Origin: Terrisporobacter mayombei
GTDB taxonomy: Bacteria; Bacillota; Clostridia; Peptostreptococcales; Peptostreptococcaceae
Length of the DNA: 64,000 nucleotides
Assembly: GCF_020748465.1 (NCBI RefSeq)
Contig: NZ_JAHZMP010000003.1
Coordinates: 530,975 to 594,974 of the forward strand
Direction of reading: 5' to 3'
This document shows, one piece after another, positions 18,826 through 27,841 of the stretch (position 1 is the first letter of the stretch; the number at the start of each line of letters is the position of its first letter). Made by a program: the position numbers and the translations under genes. The notes beneath the pieces are model-generated. The model worked only from the letters and a program-made list of their open reading frames with translations, did no database searches and was not told the origin of the DNA.

Positions 18826-19363
18826 ATTGTACCTGCTTTCCTAAAAAGCTAGTTGCAATTTTAAGAATCTTTTCTATGTCTTCAGAAAAAACTTCATTTT
18901 CTTTTGTAACTACTGAAATTGAACCTATGCAGTCTCCTGAGTCGCTTATAATTGGCATAACAATTTGACCGCTATATGGAGTAGAATCATCTTTGTATAA
19001 TGGTATCATTTTATTATCATTAGCATGTTTAACTACTCTATTTTCAATTAATTGTTCTAGTTCATTGCTTATACTTTTTTCTTTATAATCTTTTTTAGGT
19101 AATTTAGATACAGCTATTATAGAATCTAAATCTGTTACTACAACACCTTGTCCTAGTGTTTCACCTAGGGTTTCAGCATATTCTTGCGAGAATTCATTTA
19201 ATTCTCCTATTGGAGAGTATTTTTTAAGGATTACTTCTCCGTCTTTAGCTGTAAATATTTCTAGAGGATCACCTTCTCTTATTCTAAGGGTTTTTCTAAT
19301 CTCTTTAGGAATAACAACTCTTCCTAGGTCGTCTATTCTTCTAACTATTCCTGTAGCTCTCAT
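18824..19363 (-). CDS. spoVT: Stage V sporulation protein T
   Basis: Forespore transcription factor that tunes sigma G genes. The N-terminal AbrB/SpoVT swapped-hairpin DNA-binding domain is clear (GIVRRIDDLGRVVIPKEIR, residues 5-23), and a GAF-like domain follows from about 55 to 179. The length of 179 aa matches the family. GGAGGG lies upstream of the ATG with somewhat long spacing. It is followed by spoVB and preceded by prsA on the same strand. Confidence 0.97.
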   Translation of the reverse strand: MRATGIVRRIDDLGRVVIPKEIRKTLRIREGDPLEIFTAKDGEVILKKYSPIGELNEFSQEYAETLGETLGQGVVVTDLDSIIAVSKLPKKDYKEKSISNELEQLIENRVVKHANDNKMIPLYKDDSTPYSGQIVMPIISDSGDCIGSISVVTKENEVFSEDIEKILKIATSFLGKQVQ

Positions 19364-19431
19364 TTATTAATTAATCCCTCCATCACTGTCTTTATATGTA
19401 TATATTTTTACCATTGATAAGAAAAATATAC

Positions 19432-19464
19432 AAAAAAAGCTATATCCTTAATTGGACATAGCTT
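19432..19464 (-). terminator. Terminator after prsA
   Basis: AAGCTATGTCC and GGATATAGCTT pair over 11 bp (one G-U) with a 6-nt loop, followed by a T-run on the minus strand. Confidence 0.87.
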
Positions 19465-19470
19465 ATTATA

Positions 19471-20463
19471 TTAAAATTTAGCAGATTTTACAATATCTTC
19501 TTTTTGTTCTATCTTAGAATCTTTTTTTAGTTTTTCAACATATTCAGTATATTTTTCACTTGCTAACGTAGTCTTTATTTTATCTTTTACATCGTCATAA
19601 GTTTCTTGCTTATCTACCCTATCTGTAATTTTTATTATGTGATAACCATATTGAGTCTCTACTATATCAGATATTTCCCCTTTTTTCATGTTAAAAGCTG
19701 CCTTTTCAAATTCAGGTACCATTTGACCTTTCCCGAAAGAGCCTAAATCTCCACCATTTGATGCTGATGAGTCCTGAGAATATTCTTTAGCTACCTTTGC
19801 AAAGTCTTCTCCAGCTTTAACTTTAGCAAGAGCTTCTTCTGCTTTTTTCTTAGCTTCTTTCTTTTTCTCTGCTGATAATTCTTTACCTTCTTTATCTTGA
19901 GTTTTTAATAGTATATGAGAAGCTGTCACAGTATCAGTATAGAAACTCTTTTTGTTATCTTCATAGTATTTTTTCATATCAGCTTCTGATATTTTTGTAT
20001 CTTTTTCAAATTTTTCTTGCAAGTTACTATTAGCTAAATCTCTTGTAAATTGAAATTTTAGAAAATCTTCATTTATTCCTATTTTTTTAAGATTTTCTTT
20101 GTAGTCATTCTTATTTTTTATACTTTCATTGAAACTATCTATCTGCTCTTGTACTTGTTTATCTGTGGGAGTAACTTTTTCTTTTTCTGCTTGTTGATAA
20201 ATTACTTCAGAACCTATCATAGTTTCAAGCACCATTTCTTTCAATGTATCTTTGTAAGTTTTTCCACCTTCCATTTCTTTAGACCAGATATCACTTCCAT
20301 AATAAGATTCCATTGACGATTTATTTAAAGCTAATAATTTTTGGTAATTTCCTAAAGTTATGTCTTGTCCATTTACTGTGGCCACTGCTTTTTTGTCTGC
20401 ACTACATCCTATTAATGATACTGTCATCATTAAGCATAAGATTAAAGTAAATATTTTTTTCAT
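19471..20463 (-). CDS. prsA: PrsA-type peptidyl-prolyl isomerase lipoprotein
   Basis: Extracytoplasmic foldase anchored by lipid. The start is set at the ATG at 20463 (MKKIFTLILC..., 330 aa) with GGAGAGGTG 4 bases upstream. The signal peptide ends in the lipobox LIGC, so Cys20 is the likely lipidated residue. An N-terminal helical SurA-like part is followed by a parvulin (PpiC) domain at about 180-275 (SHILL, GGDLGSFGKGQMVPEF, GYHIIK). It lies 16 bases after the mfd stop, hence in the same operon. Confidence 0.93.
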   Translation of the reverse strand: MKKIFTLILCLMMTVSLIGCSADKKAVATVNGQDITLGNYQKLLALNKSSMESYYGSDIWSKEMEGGKTYKDTLKEMVLETMIGSEVIYQQAEKEKVTPTDKQVQEQIDSFNESIKNKNDYKENLKKIGINEDFLKFQFTRDLANSNLQEKFEKDTKISEADMKKYYEDNKKSFYTDTVTASHILLKTQDKEGKELSAEKKKEAKKKAEEALAKVKAGEDFAKVAKEYSQDSSASNGGDLGSFGKGQMVPEFEKAAFNMKKGEISDIVETQYGYHIIKITDRVDKQETYDDVKDKIKTTLASEKYTEYVEKLKKDSKIEQKEDIVKSAKF

Positions 20464-20479
20464 AAAACACCTCTCCAAA

Positions 20480-23400
20480 TTAATTATTTAATTTTAACAT
20501 TTTTTCTAATAGTTCTTCTAGTTCCTTAACTATCTTATACCCTATTGTTTCTTTAGTTTTGTATCTAGTTAAAGGACTTAAAATTATTTCATCTTTAACT
20601 TGTCTTACCTTTTCTATTTTAAGTTTTTTGCACACAGATTTTATATAAGCAATGTTTAATAATGTTTCCACAGGTTTAGGAATATCTGAAAATCTATCTT
20701 CCAGTTCATATTGAACTTCTGCTAAATCATCTTTATTTTCTATACATGCAATTTTCTTATACATTTCTAACTTTATTAATTCATCATCAATATAATAATC
20801 TGGAATATATGCATTAACACTTAAATCAATTTCAACTTCTACTTCTTCAACTATAAGTTCTCCCTTAACTTTTCTTATGGCATCGTTTAACATTTTAACA
20901 TATAAGTCGTATCCTATAACTGCCATATGACCATGTTGTTGAGAACCTAATATATTTCCTGCTCCTCTAATTTCCAAGTCTCTCATAGCTATTTTAAACC
21001 CTGAGCCAAACTCTGTAAACTCTTTAATAGCTTTTAACCTTTTTTCCGCTACTTCACTTAAGACTTTATCTTTTTCATACATTAAATAAGCATAACCTTG
21101 TCTAGAACTTCTTCCAACCCTACCACGTAACTGATATAACTGCGCTAGACCCATTTTATCTGCATCATAAATTATCATTGTATTAGCGTTGGAGATATCC
21201 ATACCAGTTTCAACTATTGTTGTACAAACTAAAACATCATATTCCTTATTTAAGAAATCAATTATAATGTTTTCTAGGACTTTTGGAGTCATTCTACCAT
21301 GTGCTACAGAAACTCTAGCATCCGGAACCAATTCTTGTACTTTTGCAGCTATTCTTTCAATTCCTTCAACTCTGTTATATACAAAGAATACTTGCCCACC
21401 TCTAGCTACTTCTCTTTCCACCTCATCTTGTATTATACTTTCCTTAGCCTCTGTAACATAAGTTATAACTGGATGTCTCTCTTGCGGCGGATCTTCTATA
21501 ACACTCATGTCTCTAATTCCACTAAGCGACATGTGAAGAGTTCTTGGTATAGGCGTTGCCGATAAAGTCAATACGTCTACAGTATTTTTTATTTTCTTTA
21601 AAGATTCTTTATGCTTAACGCCAAATCTTTGCTCTTCGTCTATAACTACTAATCCTAGTTTAGGTAGATTTATATCTTTTGAAACAATTCTGTGAGTTCC
21701 TATTAATATATCAACCAAACCTTTTTTAGCATCTTCTATAATTTGTTTTTGTTGTTTTGGTGTTTTAAACCTACTTAAAACTTCTACTCTGATTGGATAA
21801 TTTTCAAACCTTTCTTTGAAAGTATTGTAATGCTGCTGAGCAAGTATAGTAGTAGGAACTAGTACTGCAACTTGCTTATTATCCATACAAGCCTTAAAAA
21901 TAGCTCTAATCGCTACTTCCGTCTTGCCATATCCAACATCTCCACAAACTAATCTATCCATTACTTTTGAAGATTCCATATCTTTTTTAGTTTCTTTTAT
22001 AGCTTTTAATTGATCTTCTGTTTCTTCGTGAGGGAATAAATCTTCGAATTCTTTTTGCCAAAGAGTATCTTTTGAGAATTTGAATCCTTTAACTTTTTCT
22101 CTTTTTGCATAAAGCTCAATAAGGTCTTTAGTCATATCTTCTATTTCTCTTTTAACCTTAGCTTTTGCCCTAGTCCACTCACTAGTTCCTAATTTATTTA
22201 ATTTAACTCTTTCAACATCCGCACCAATATATTTTTGTACCTTATCCATTTGATCAATAGGTACATAAAGATTATCTCCACCTTGGTAAATTATTTTTAT
22301 ATAGTCTTTTTTAATTCCATTTACTAAAACTTGTTCTATTCCAGTGTATCTACCTATACCACTATTTTCATGAACAACATAGTCTCCTATATTCAAATCT
22401 AAGAAAGAGTCAATCTTTTTCCCATTTTTATTTTTATTTTTTTTCTTTTTTGCTGAAGTTCTTTTTTGAACTCCTATTATTTCATTATCAGTAATTACTA
22501 TAAATTTAATTGATTTATATTCAAAACCTCTACGTATATTTCCCGGGCAAATAATTATTTGGGAAGATTTGATTTCAACATCTCTACTTTTAGACACTAT
22601 GGCTTCCACATTGAACTCAATCAAGTCCTTACTTAACTTCTTTGCTCTTTCTAAGGTGCTTGTAACTAATACAACTTTATTTCCATTATATTTTAATCTG
22701 TTTAAGTCTTCTGCTAAAAGTTCCAATTTACCATTATAAGGAGGTATTTCCCTAGAATCAAAATTAATAATTCTCTTTATGTTAAACTCATTTATCTGTC
22801 TTGTTAATAATGTATTTAGAAGAATGGATCTGTTTTCTATAAGATAACTTAAATCATTATAAGTATAAATTAGCTTACCTTGATTCTTCAGAGCCAGTCC
22901 TCTTTCTAGGTTTAATTTGTAATTTTCTTTAAACTCATTAAAGCAGTTTTCACACTTTTCCTTAAGTCTTGTAATATCTTGTGTAAAAATTACTGCATCT
23001 TCATTTAAATAAGTAAAAATACTTTTGTTGTCTTGAGGATAAACATAGTCAATGTAATTTTCTATCCCTTCAAAATAAGTTCTATTTGATATTTTATCAA
23101 TATTGGAAATAGCATCTTCATCTGTACTATCATTAACTTCTTTTTTAAGATTTTTTACTATTTTATCCAATTCTTCAGGATATATAAACTCCCTTGATGG
23201 CGTTATTACAACTTTTTTTATTTTTTCTATAGACATTTGTGAAAACACATCAAAAGTTCGTATAGAATCTACTTCATCGTCAAATAATTCCATACGAATA
23301 GGGTTAGTGTACTCTAAAGAAAAAATATCTATTATTCCACCTCTTATACTAAATTGACCAAACCCCTCAATTTTAGAAACTCTTTCATATCCTAAATTGA

Positions 23401-23872
23401 CAAGGGTGTTAGTTAATTTTTCTATATCAACAATATCTCCAACTTTATAAGTAATTATATTGTCTATCAATACCTTTTTTGGTATATATTTCCTCAAAAT
23501 AACTTCAGCAGAAGTCACCGTAATAACCTTTTCTCCTTTAGCCAATTTAAGTAATGTTTTTAATTTTTTTGCTTCTTCGCTTCTGTCCTTTGCATCTAAA
23601 TGATAAAAGTAAATATCTTGACTTGATAAATATTCTACCTTTCCTTTAATATAGCCTTCTAAATCCTCATAAACTTTTTTTGCTTCTAAATCACTATTGG
23701 CAATAAAAAGGATTTGTTTTTTTAATTCTTTAAATATGGAATAAACTATATGTGGCTTTTGCATAGGTAATAAACCATTAACTAAGGCTGCGCCATCACT
23801 TTTCTCAATATAGCTTATAATTTCCTTATATTCATTTAAATTCTGCAAAGGATATAATAATACATCCTTCAT
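20480..23872 (-). CDS. mfd: Transcription-repair coupling factor Mfd
   Basis: Releases RNA polymerase stalled at DNA lesions and recruits UvrA. The 1130-aa protein has the UvrB-like N-terminal domains (about 1-350), the RNA-polymerase-interacting domain starting near GDYVVHENSGIGRY, and helicase motifs with P-loop GDVGYGKTE and DEEQRFGVKHK. The TRG-like motif LRGRVGRS follows, and a C-terminal TRCF domain closes the protein. AGGAGG precedes the ATG. pth lies 13 bases upstream and prsA downstream, a compact operon. Confidence 0.98.
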   Translation of the reverse strand: MKDVLLYPLQNLNEYKEIISYIEKSDGAALVNGLLPMQKPHIVYSIFKELKKQILFIANSDLEAKKVYEDLEGYIKGKVEYLSSQDIYFYHLDAKDRSEEAKKLKTLLKLAKGEKVITVTSAEVILRKYIPKKVLIDNIITYKVGDIVDIEKLTNTLVNLGYERVSKIEGFGQFSIRGGIIDIFSLEYTNPIRMELFDDEVDSIRTFDVFSQMSIEKIKKVVITPSREFIYPEELDKIVKNLKKEVNDSTDEDAISNIDKISNRTYFEGIENYIDYVYPQDNKSIFTYLNEDAVIFTQDITRLKEKCENCFNEFKENYKLNLERGLALKNQGKLIYTYNDLSYLIENRSILLNTLLTRQINEFNIKRIINFDSREIPPYNGKLELLAEDLNRLKYNGNKVVLVTSTLERAKKLSKDLIEFNVEAIVSKSRDVEIKSSQIIICPGNIRRGFEYKSIKFIVITDNEIIGVQKRTSAKKKKNKNKNGKKIDSFLDLNIGDYVVHENSGIGRYTGIEQVLVNGIKKDYIKIIYQGGDNLYVPIDQMDKVQKYIGADVERVKLNKLGTSEWTRAKAKVKREIEDMTKDLIELYAKREKVKGFKFSKDTLWQKEFEDLFPHEETEDQLKAIKETKKDMESSKVMDRLVCGDVGYGKTEVAIRAIFKACMDNKQVAVLVPTTILAQQHYNTFKERFENYPIRVEVLSRFKTPKQQKQIIEDAKKGLVDILIGTHRIVSKDINLPKLGLVVIDEEQRFGVKHKESLKKIKNTVDVLTLSATPIPRTLHMSLSGIRDMSVIEDPPQERHPVITYVTEAKESIIQDEVEREVARGGQVFFVYNRVEGIERIAAKVQELVPDARVSVAHGRMTPKVLENIIIDFLNKEYDVLVCTTIVETGMDISNANTMIIYDADKMGLAQLYQLRGRVGRSSRQGYAYLMYEKDKVLSEVAEKRLKAIKEFTEFGSGFKIAMRDLEIRGAGNILGSQQHGHMAVIGYDLYVKMLNDAIRKVKGELIVEEVEVEIDLSVNAYIPDYYIDDELIKLEMYKKIACIENKDDLAEVQYELEDRFSDIPKPVETLLNIAYIKSVCKKLKIEKVRQVKDEIILSPLTRYKTKETIGYKIVKELEELLEKMLKLNN

Positions 23873-23885
23873 GATAGCCTCCTAA

Positions 23886-24449
23886 TTATTTTCCATTAAA
23901 TTTATTCATCGATAAATCTATGTCTTCTCTAATTATACAATCTATAGCCTTAATAGCTTTTTCTAGACCGTCCTTTAAATCTCCTTCTTCTTCCTTACTA
24001 AATCTAGAAAGAACAAAACTTGCTAAATCCCTACCTGGCTGTGGCTTAGAAACTCCAACTCTAACTCTTGGAAAATCTGTTGTTCCTAGGCACTTCACAA
24101 TAGATCTCATCCCATTGTGAGTACCACCACTGCCTTTTTTTCTTATTCTTATTTTCCCAACATCTAAATCTATATCATCATATATTACTACAATGTTACT
24201 CGTATCTACTTTGTAAAAATTATATATCTCAGCTAAAGATTCCCCACTAAGGTTCATATAAGTTACAGGCTTTACAAGGACAACCTTCTCGGTACCTACT
24301 CTTCCTTCTCCTATTAAAGCTTTATGCTTCATTTTAGTTACACTTATACCATATTCATCTGCTAAAATATCTATTACATTAAATCCTATGTTATGTCTTG
24401 TATTCTCATATTGTTTTCCTGGATTTCCCAGACCTACTATTATATACAT
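23886..24449 (-). CDS. pth: Peptidyl-tRNA hydrolase
   Basis: Recycles tRNA by cutting peptidyl-tRNA that falls off ribosomes. The 187-aa protein has the N-terminal [18 protein letters not shown] block with the catalytic His19 and Asn10, YMNLSG around 64-69, [14 protein letters not shown] near 90-103 and the GSGGTHNG loop near 107-114. GGAGG precedes the ATG. It lies immediately upstream of mfd and 12 bases after pilD. Confidence 0.97.
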   Translation of the reverse strand: MYIIVGLGNPGKQYENTRHNIGFNVIDILADEYGISVTKMKHKALIGEGRVGTEKVVLVKPVTYMNLSGESLAEIYNFYKVDTSNIVVIYDDIDLDVGKIRIRKKGSGGTHNGMRSIVKCLGTTDFPRVRVGVSKPQPGRDLASFVLSRFSKEEEGDLKDGLEKAIKAIDCIIREDIDLSMNKFNGK

Positions 24450-24461
24450 TTTTATCCTCCT

Positions 24462-25106
24462 TTATAGATTTCTGCTTAGAATGTCAAAATATAAATTAAT
24501 TATATCCTTTTGTGTTAATATTATTAAAATTGTCGCTAAAGATATAAATGGTGTAAAAGGAATTGATGATTTTATAGATTTTCGCTTTCTTAAAAGTATA
24601 TACCCTCCATAAATACTAGCTAACATAAATGATAAAAATATCATATATAAGCTATATTCTTGTCCAAGAACAAAAGCACAAAGTCCATAAAAACCTATAT
24701 CACCATCTCCCAGCGATTTTGTTGCTTTTGCCAAAATATATGATAGAACAACACCTATAAATAATCCTTTTATGTGACTCATTGAACCTTCGCTTAGCTG
24801 TTTGTTCAATAAAAAAATAACACTCTGCATAATTATACCACTAAGTATTGTTATATCATATACATAAGTTGTTCTAAAATCAATTATTGAAACCACTGTT
24901 AAAAAAGGAATTAATGCCATATAACTTATGGTTTGTATGCTTAACTCATACTTAGTATATATTAAAATAGGTATTATCATGTTTGGTAAAAATATTAATA
25001 TTTTATTGGTTAGATTTTTATCCATGCAATTATCTAGTCTATAGATTATTTTTTCTGAAATATAGGATAAAATCATAAAAATTATTGCTATTGTTAAATA
25101 TATCAT
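24462..25106 (-). CDS. pilD: A24 prepilin peptidase, catalytic domain only
   Basis: Membrane aspartyl protease that removes leader peptides of type IV prepilins. The two catalytic aspartates are seen in SIIDFRTTYVYD (near residue 76) and GDGD (near 134). At 214 aa, with seven to eight hydrophobic segments, it lacks the cysteine-rich N-methyltransferase domain of full PilD. No ribosome site precedes the ATG; a decayed frame upstream stops 4 bases before it, which suggests the gene was once translationally coupled to that neighbour. It stands between pth and pilT. Confidence 0.85.
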   Translation of the reverse strand: MIYLTIAIIFMILSYISEKIIYRLDNCMDKNLTNKILIFLPNMIIPILIYTKYELSIQTISYMALIPFLTVVSIIDFRTTYVYDITILSGIIMQSVIFLLNKQLSEGSMSHIKGLFIGVVLSYILAKATKSLGDGDIGFYGLCAFVLGQEYSLYMIFLSFMLASIYGGYILLRKRKSIKSSIPFTPFISLATILIILTQKDIINLYFDILSRNL

Positions 25107-25110
25107 AGTT

Positions 25111-25401
25111 TTATTTTTTAAATCTAAATAATAGTATGGTTTTATTTCCCCAATATTTATAATTATTAAATACTACTTCATTTAATATTTTTCCTTTATG
25201 ATAGAAGTATTTAATATTATAGTTTTTTATTATTAATTTTATACAGTTGAATTAAATTGTATAAAAAATCAGGTATTCATTTCAGATACTGTTTTATAAT
25301 TTTTATATAATTTATAAAAATATTAAATTTACATACCAATTATTCTAACTAAATACACAAATCAAATCTATTATTCTTAGTCTTATATTATATCCCGGAA
25401 A
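25111..25401 (-). pseudogene. Decayed gene between pilT and pilD, possible minor pilin remnant
   Basis: No intact ORF, but three adjoining frames look like coding debris. The last 46 codons (25251-25114) read FNCIKL...LLFRFKK and stop 4 bases before pilD. A middle piece reads KTVSEMNT then stop; near 25399 a piece reads RIIDLICVFS then stop, loosely like the hydrophobic start of a pilin. Position, tail-to-head coupling with pilD and neighbours suggest a former minor pilin gene. This is inference: the fragments are short. Confidence 0.35.
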
Positions 25402-25416
25402 GTATGTCTCAAATGT

Positions 25417-26478
25417 CTAGTATCTATCTCCAACTAATCTACTAGTGTATTCATAATCCGTACATCTACTAAGTACACTCTGTCTTGATATCCTTCCTTG
25501 TCTATATAAATTAACTAATTCTTGATCCATAGATTGCATACCGTGCTTGCTTCCTGTTTGTATAATATTTTGAATTTGATAAGTTTTATTTTCTCTTATC
25601 AAATTCCTTATTGCTGGGTTTGATACCATAATTTCTAAGGCTGCTACTCTATTTCTTTCATCTATAGTCTGTAATAACTGTTGAGAAATAACACCTTCAC
25701 ATACAGTCGATAACTGTGTTCTAATCTGATGTTGTTGCTCTGATGGAAACATATCTACTATGCGGTCTATGGTTTTGGCTGCTCCAACGGTGTGAAGAGT
25801 AGAAAATACTAAATGACCTGTCTCCGCTGCTGTTAATGCTATAGAAATCGTTTCTGAGTCTCTCATTTCCCCTACAAGAATAACATCAGGATCTTGACGA
25901 AGTATTGCTCTTAGAGCAGAGTTAAAGCTTTCAGTATCTTGTCCTATTTCCCTTTGATTTACTAAGCTTTTCTTATGATTATGAACATATTCTATAGGAT
26001 CTTCCAAAGTTATAATATGTCTTTGTTGATTTTTATTTATTATGTCTATAAGACTTGCAAGAGTTGTACTTTTACCACTTCCTGTTGGTCCTGTAACTAA
26101 CACCAAGCCTTTATGTTTTTCTGTAAAAGTTTTAAGAATCTCCGGTAGTCCCAGGGTTTCGAAGGAAGGAATCTGAGAAGTAATGGTTCTTATTGCAATA
26201 GCATAATTTCCTTTTTGCTTATATGCATTTACCCTAAACCTTTCTCCACTTTCTATAGATACAGAAAAATCACATTCACCATGTTCTTCAATTTTTTTAA
26301 AATTTTTATCTCCAGCAATTTTTTTTGTCATATCTTCTGTATCATGCTTTGTTAATATATTTTCTGTTAATTTTGTAAATCTTCCTTTTATCCTAGCTAC
26401 TGGTACACTACCTACTGTAATATGTATATCTGATGCTTCAAGTTCTATTGCTGCTCTTAATATATCAAATATATTCAT
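25417..26478 (-). CDS. pilT: Type IV pilus retraction ATPase PilT
   Basis: Hexameric ATPase that depolymerises type IV pili. Of 353 aa, an N-terminal PAS-like domain (SDIHITVGS at 16-24) is followed by the RecA-like core with P-loop GPTGSGKST near 128-136, Asp box LEDPIEY, Walker B VILVGEMRD and His box TGHLVFSTLHT. The PilT-specific AIRNLIRE motif near 295 separates it from the assembly ATPase PilB. AAGGAG precedes the ATG. No pilB, pilC or pilin gene lies beside it. Confidence 0.95.
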   Translation of the reverse strand: MNIFDILRAAIELEASDIHITVGSVPVARIKGRFTKLTENILTKHDTEDMTKKIAGDKNFKKIEEHGECDFSVSIESGERFRVNAYKQKGNYAIAIRTITSQIPSFETLGLPEILKTFTEKHKGLVLVTGPTGSGKSTTLASLIDIINKNQQRHIITLEDPIEYVHNHKKSLVNQREIGQDTESFNSALRAILRQDPDVILVGEMRDSETISIALTAAETGHLVFSTLHTVGAAKTIDRIVDMFPSEQQHQIRTQLSTVCEGVISQQLLQTIDERNRVAALEIMVSNPAIRNLIRENKTYQIQNIIQTGSKHGMQSMDQELVNLYRQGRISRQSVLSRCTDYEYTSRLVGDRY

Positions 26479-26651
26479 GATCTGCTCCTTGTAATCATTT
26501 AAATTATCATTTTTTCACCATGTCCTATGAGTTAATATCATGATTAGTCTTATAGTTAAATTCATTACCAGAACCGTTTAATTTAATACTCATTTTCAAG
26601 CTTTTAATTTATATTGTTAATTCCATAAATTTAAATAAAAAATTTATTTTG

Positions 26652-26766
26652 CTCGAGCGCCGTGTCGGATAAATACTTCATGTCAACAATGAGATGCCTT
26701 CGTTACCACTTCAAGTCACTGTATGGTCACCATGCAATTTCAGACAACTCCATTGCTCAAGTCAAA
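26652..26766 (+). repeat. Dispersed intergenic repeat, copy C (longest)
   Basis: Starts with GAGCGCC and contains TGTCAACAATGAGATGCCTTCG, CCACTTCAAG and, after an extra 30-nt stretch, CATTGCTCAAG. The extra stretch (GTATGGTCACCATGCAATTTCAGA) contains its own small inverted repeat GGTCACC. Confidence 0.55.
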
Positions 26767-26778
26767 TAGTTTTAAATT

Positions 26779-26812
26779 AAAAAAGAGATATTAATCTATG
26801 GATTAATACCTC
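26779..26812 (-). terminator. Terminator after prs
   Basis: GAGGTATTAATC (26812-26801) and GATTAATATCTC (26796-26785) pair with one G-U around 4 nt, followed by a T-run. Confidence 0.87.
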
Positions 26813-26830
26813 TTACATATAAATTACTAA

Positions 26831-27781
26831 TTAGAATAAAACACTTACAGATTCATTAGAGAATATTTTCTTAATAGCTTCTCCAAACATTTCTGCTACT
26901 GTTAATACTTTTATTTTATCATTTTCTTTTTCTTTAGGAAGTTTTATAGTATCAAGAACTATTAACTCACTAATTGCAGAGTTTTCTATTCTTTCTATAG
27001 CTGGTCCAGATAAAACTGCATGTGTACAACCAGCATATATATTTTTAGCTCCGAATTCTTTAAGTGCATTAGCCGCATTTGTTATAGTTCCGGCTGTATC
27101 TATCATGTCGTCTAGCATGATAACATTTTTACCTTTTACATCCCCTATAAGATTCATTACTTCACAAACATTAGCTTTAGGTCTTCTTTTGTCTATTATA
27201 GCTATTGGAACTTCTCCCTCTAACTGATTAGCAAATTTTCTAGATCTAGTAACACTTCCTAAATCTGGTGAAACTACAACTAAATCTTCTATATTTTTCC
27301 CATTAAAGTAGTTAGCTAATAAGCTTCCTCCTAATAAATGATCTAGTGGGATATCGAAGTATCCTTGTATTTGAGAAGCATGTAAGTCCATAGTTAAAAC
27401 TCTATCTGCTCCTGCTGCTGTTATTAAGTTTGCCACTAATTTAGCTGTGATTGGATCTCTTGCCTTAGCTTTTCTGTCTTGTCTTGCATATCCGTAGTAT
27501 GGTATAACTGCTGTTACTCTTCCTGCAGATGCTCTTCTTAATGCATCTATCATTATTAATAATTCCATTAAATTATTGTTAACTGGGTTGTTAGTAGATT
27601 GAACTACGAATACATCACAACCTCTAACTGTTTCATTGATGTTTACGCTTATTTCTCCATCGCTAAATGTTGTTACTTGGCAATCAGCAACCTTTACTCC
27701 TATATATTCTGCGATTTTTTCAGCTAACTCCTTATTCGAATTACCTGCAATAATTTTAATCTCGCTTCCGCTAGTATTCAT
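26831..27781 (-). CDS. prs: Ribose-phosphate pyrophosphokinase
   Basis: Makes PRPP from ribose-5-phosphate and ATP for nucleotide, His and Trp synthesis. The 316-aa protein has [10 protein letters not shown] near 39-48, the [10 protein letters not shown] flexible loop near 96-105, the [11 protein letters not shown] segment and the PRPP-binding [16 protein letters not shown] loop (here [12 protein letters not shown]) near 220. AGGAGG precedes the ATG. glmU lies 60 bp upstream; glmU-prs order is common in Firmicutes. Confidence 0.98.
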   Translation of the reverse strand: MNTSGSEIKIIAGNSNKELAEKIAEYIGVKVADCQVTTFSDGEISVNINETVRGCDVFVVQSTNNPVNNNLMELLIMIDALRRASAGRVTAVIPYYGYARQDRKAKARDPITAKLVANLITAAGADRVLTMDLHASQIQGYFDIPLDHLLGGSLLANYFNGKNIEDLVVVSPDLGSVTRSRKFANQLEGEVPIAIIDKRRPKANVCEVMNLIGDVKGKNVIMLDDMIDTAGTITNAANALKEFGAKNIYAGCTHAVLSGPAIERIENSAISELIVLDTIKLPKEKENDKIKVLTVAEMFGEAIKKIFSNESVSVLF

Positions 27782-27841
27782 TACTTATCCTCCTGAAAAT
27801 TATATAAATATTATTAGGTGTTTTCCTAAAATAATAATTAG

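Larger units (their letters stand above)
26479..26830. other. Intergenic region between prs and pilT
   Basis: About 350 bases. It holds repeat copy C (26652-26766) and the prs terminator (26779-26812). The remaining 170 bases next to pilT are AT-rich with no ORF that I can support; the pilT promoter should lie there. Confidence 0.6.

Noticed and set aside
18824..19440. A possible sigma G promoter and an AT-rich dyad upstream of spoVT.
   Set aside because: The candidate -35 and -10 boxes are spaced too far apart, and the dyad is only A/T; I could not support either.
20480..23872. Long plus-strand frames inside mfd (for example 21189-21461 and 23103-23357).
   Set aside because: They are antisense shadows of a strongly conserved gene without ribosome sites or recognisable products.
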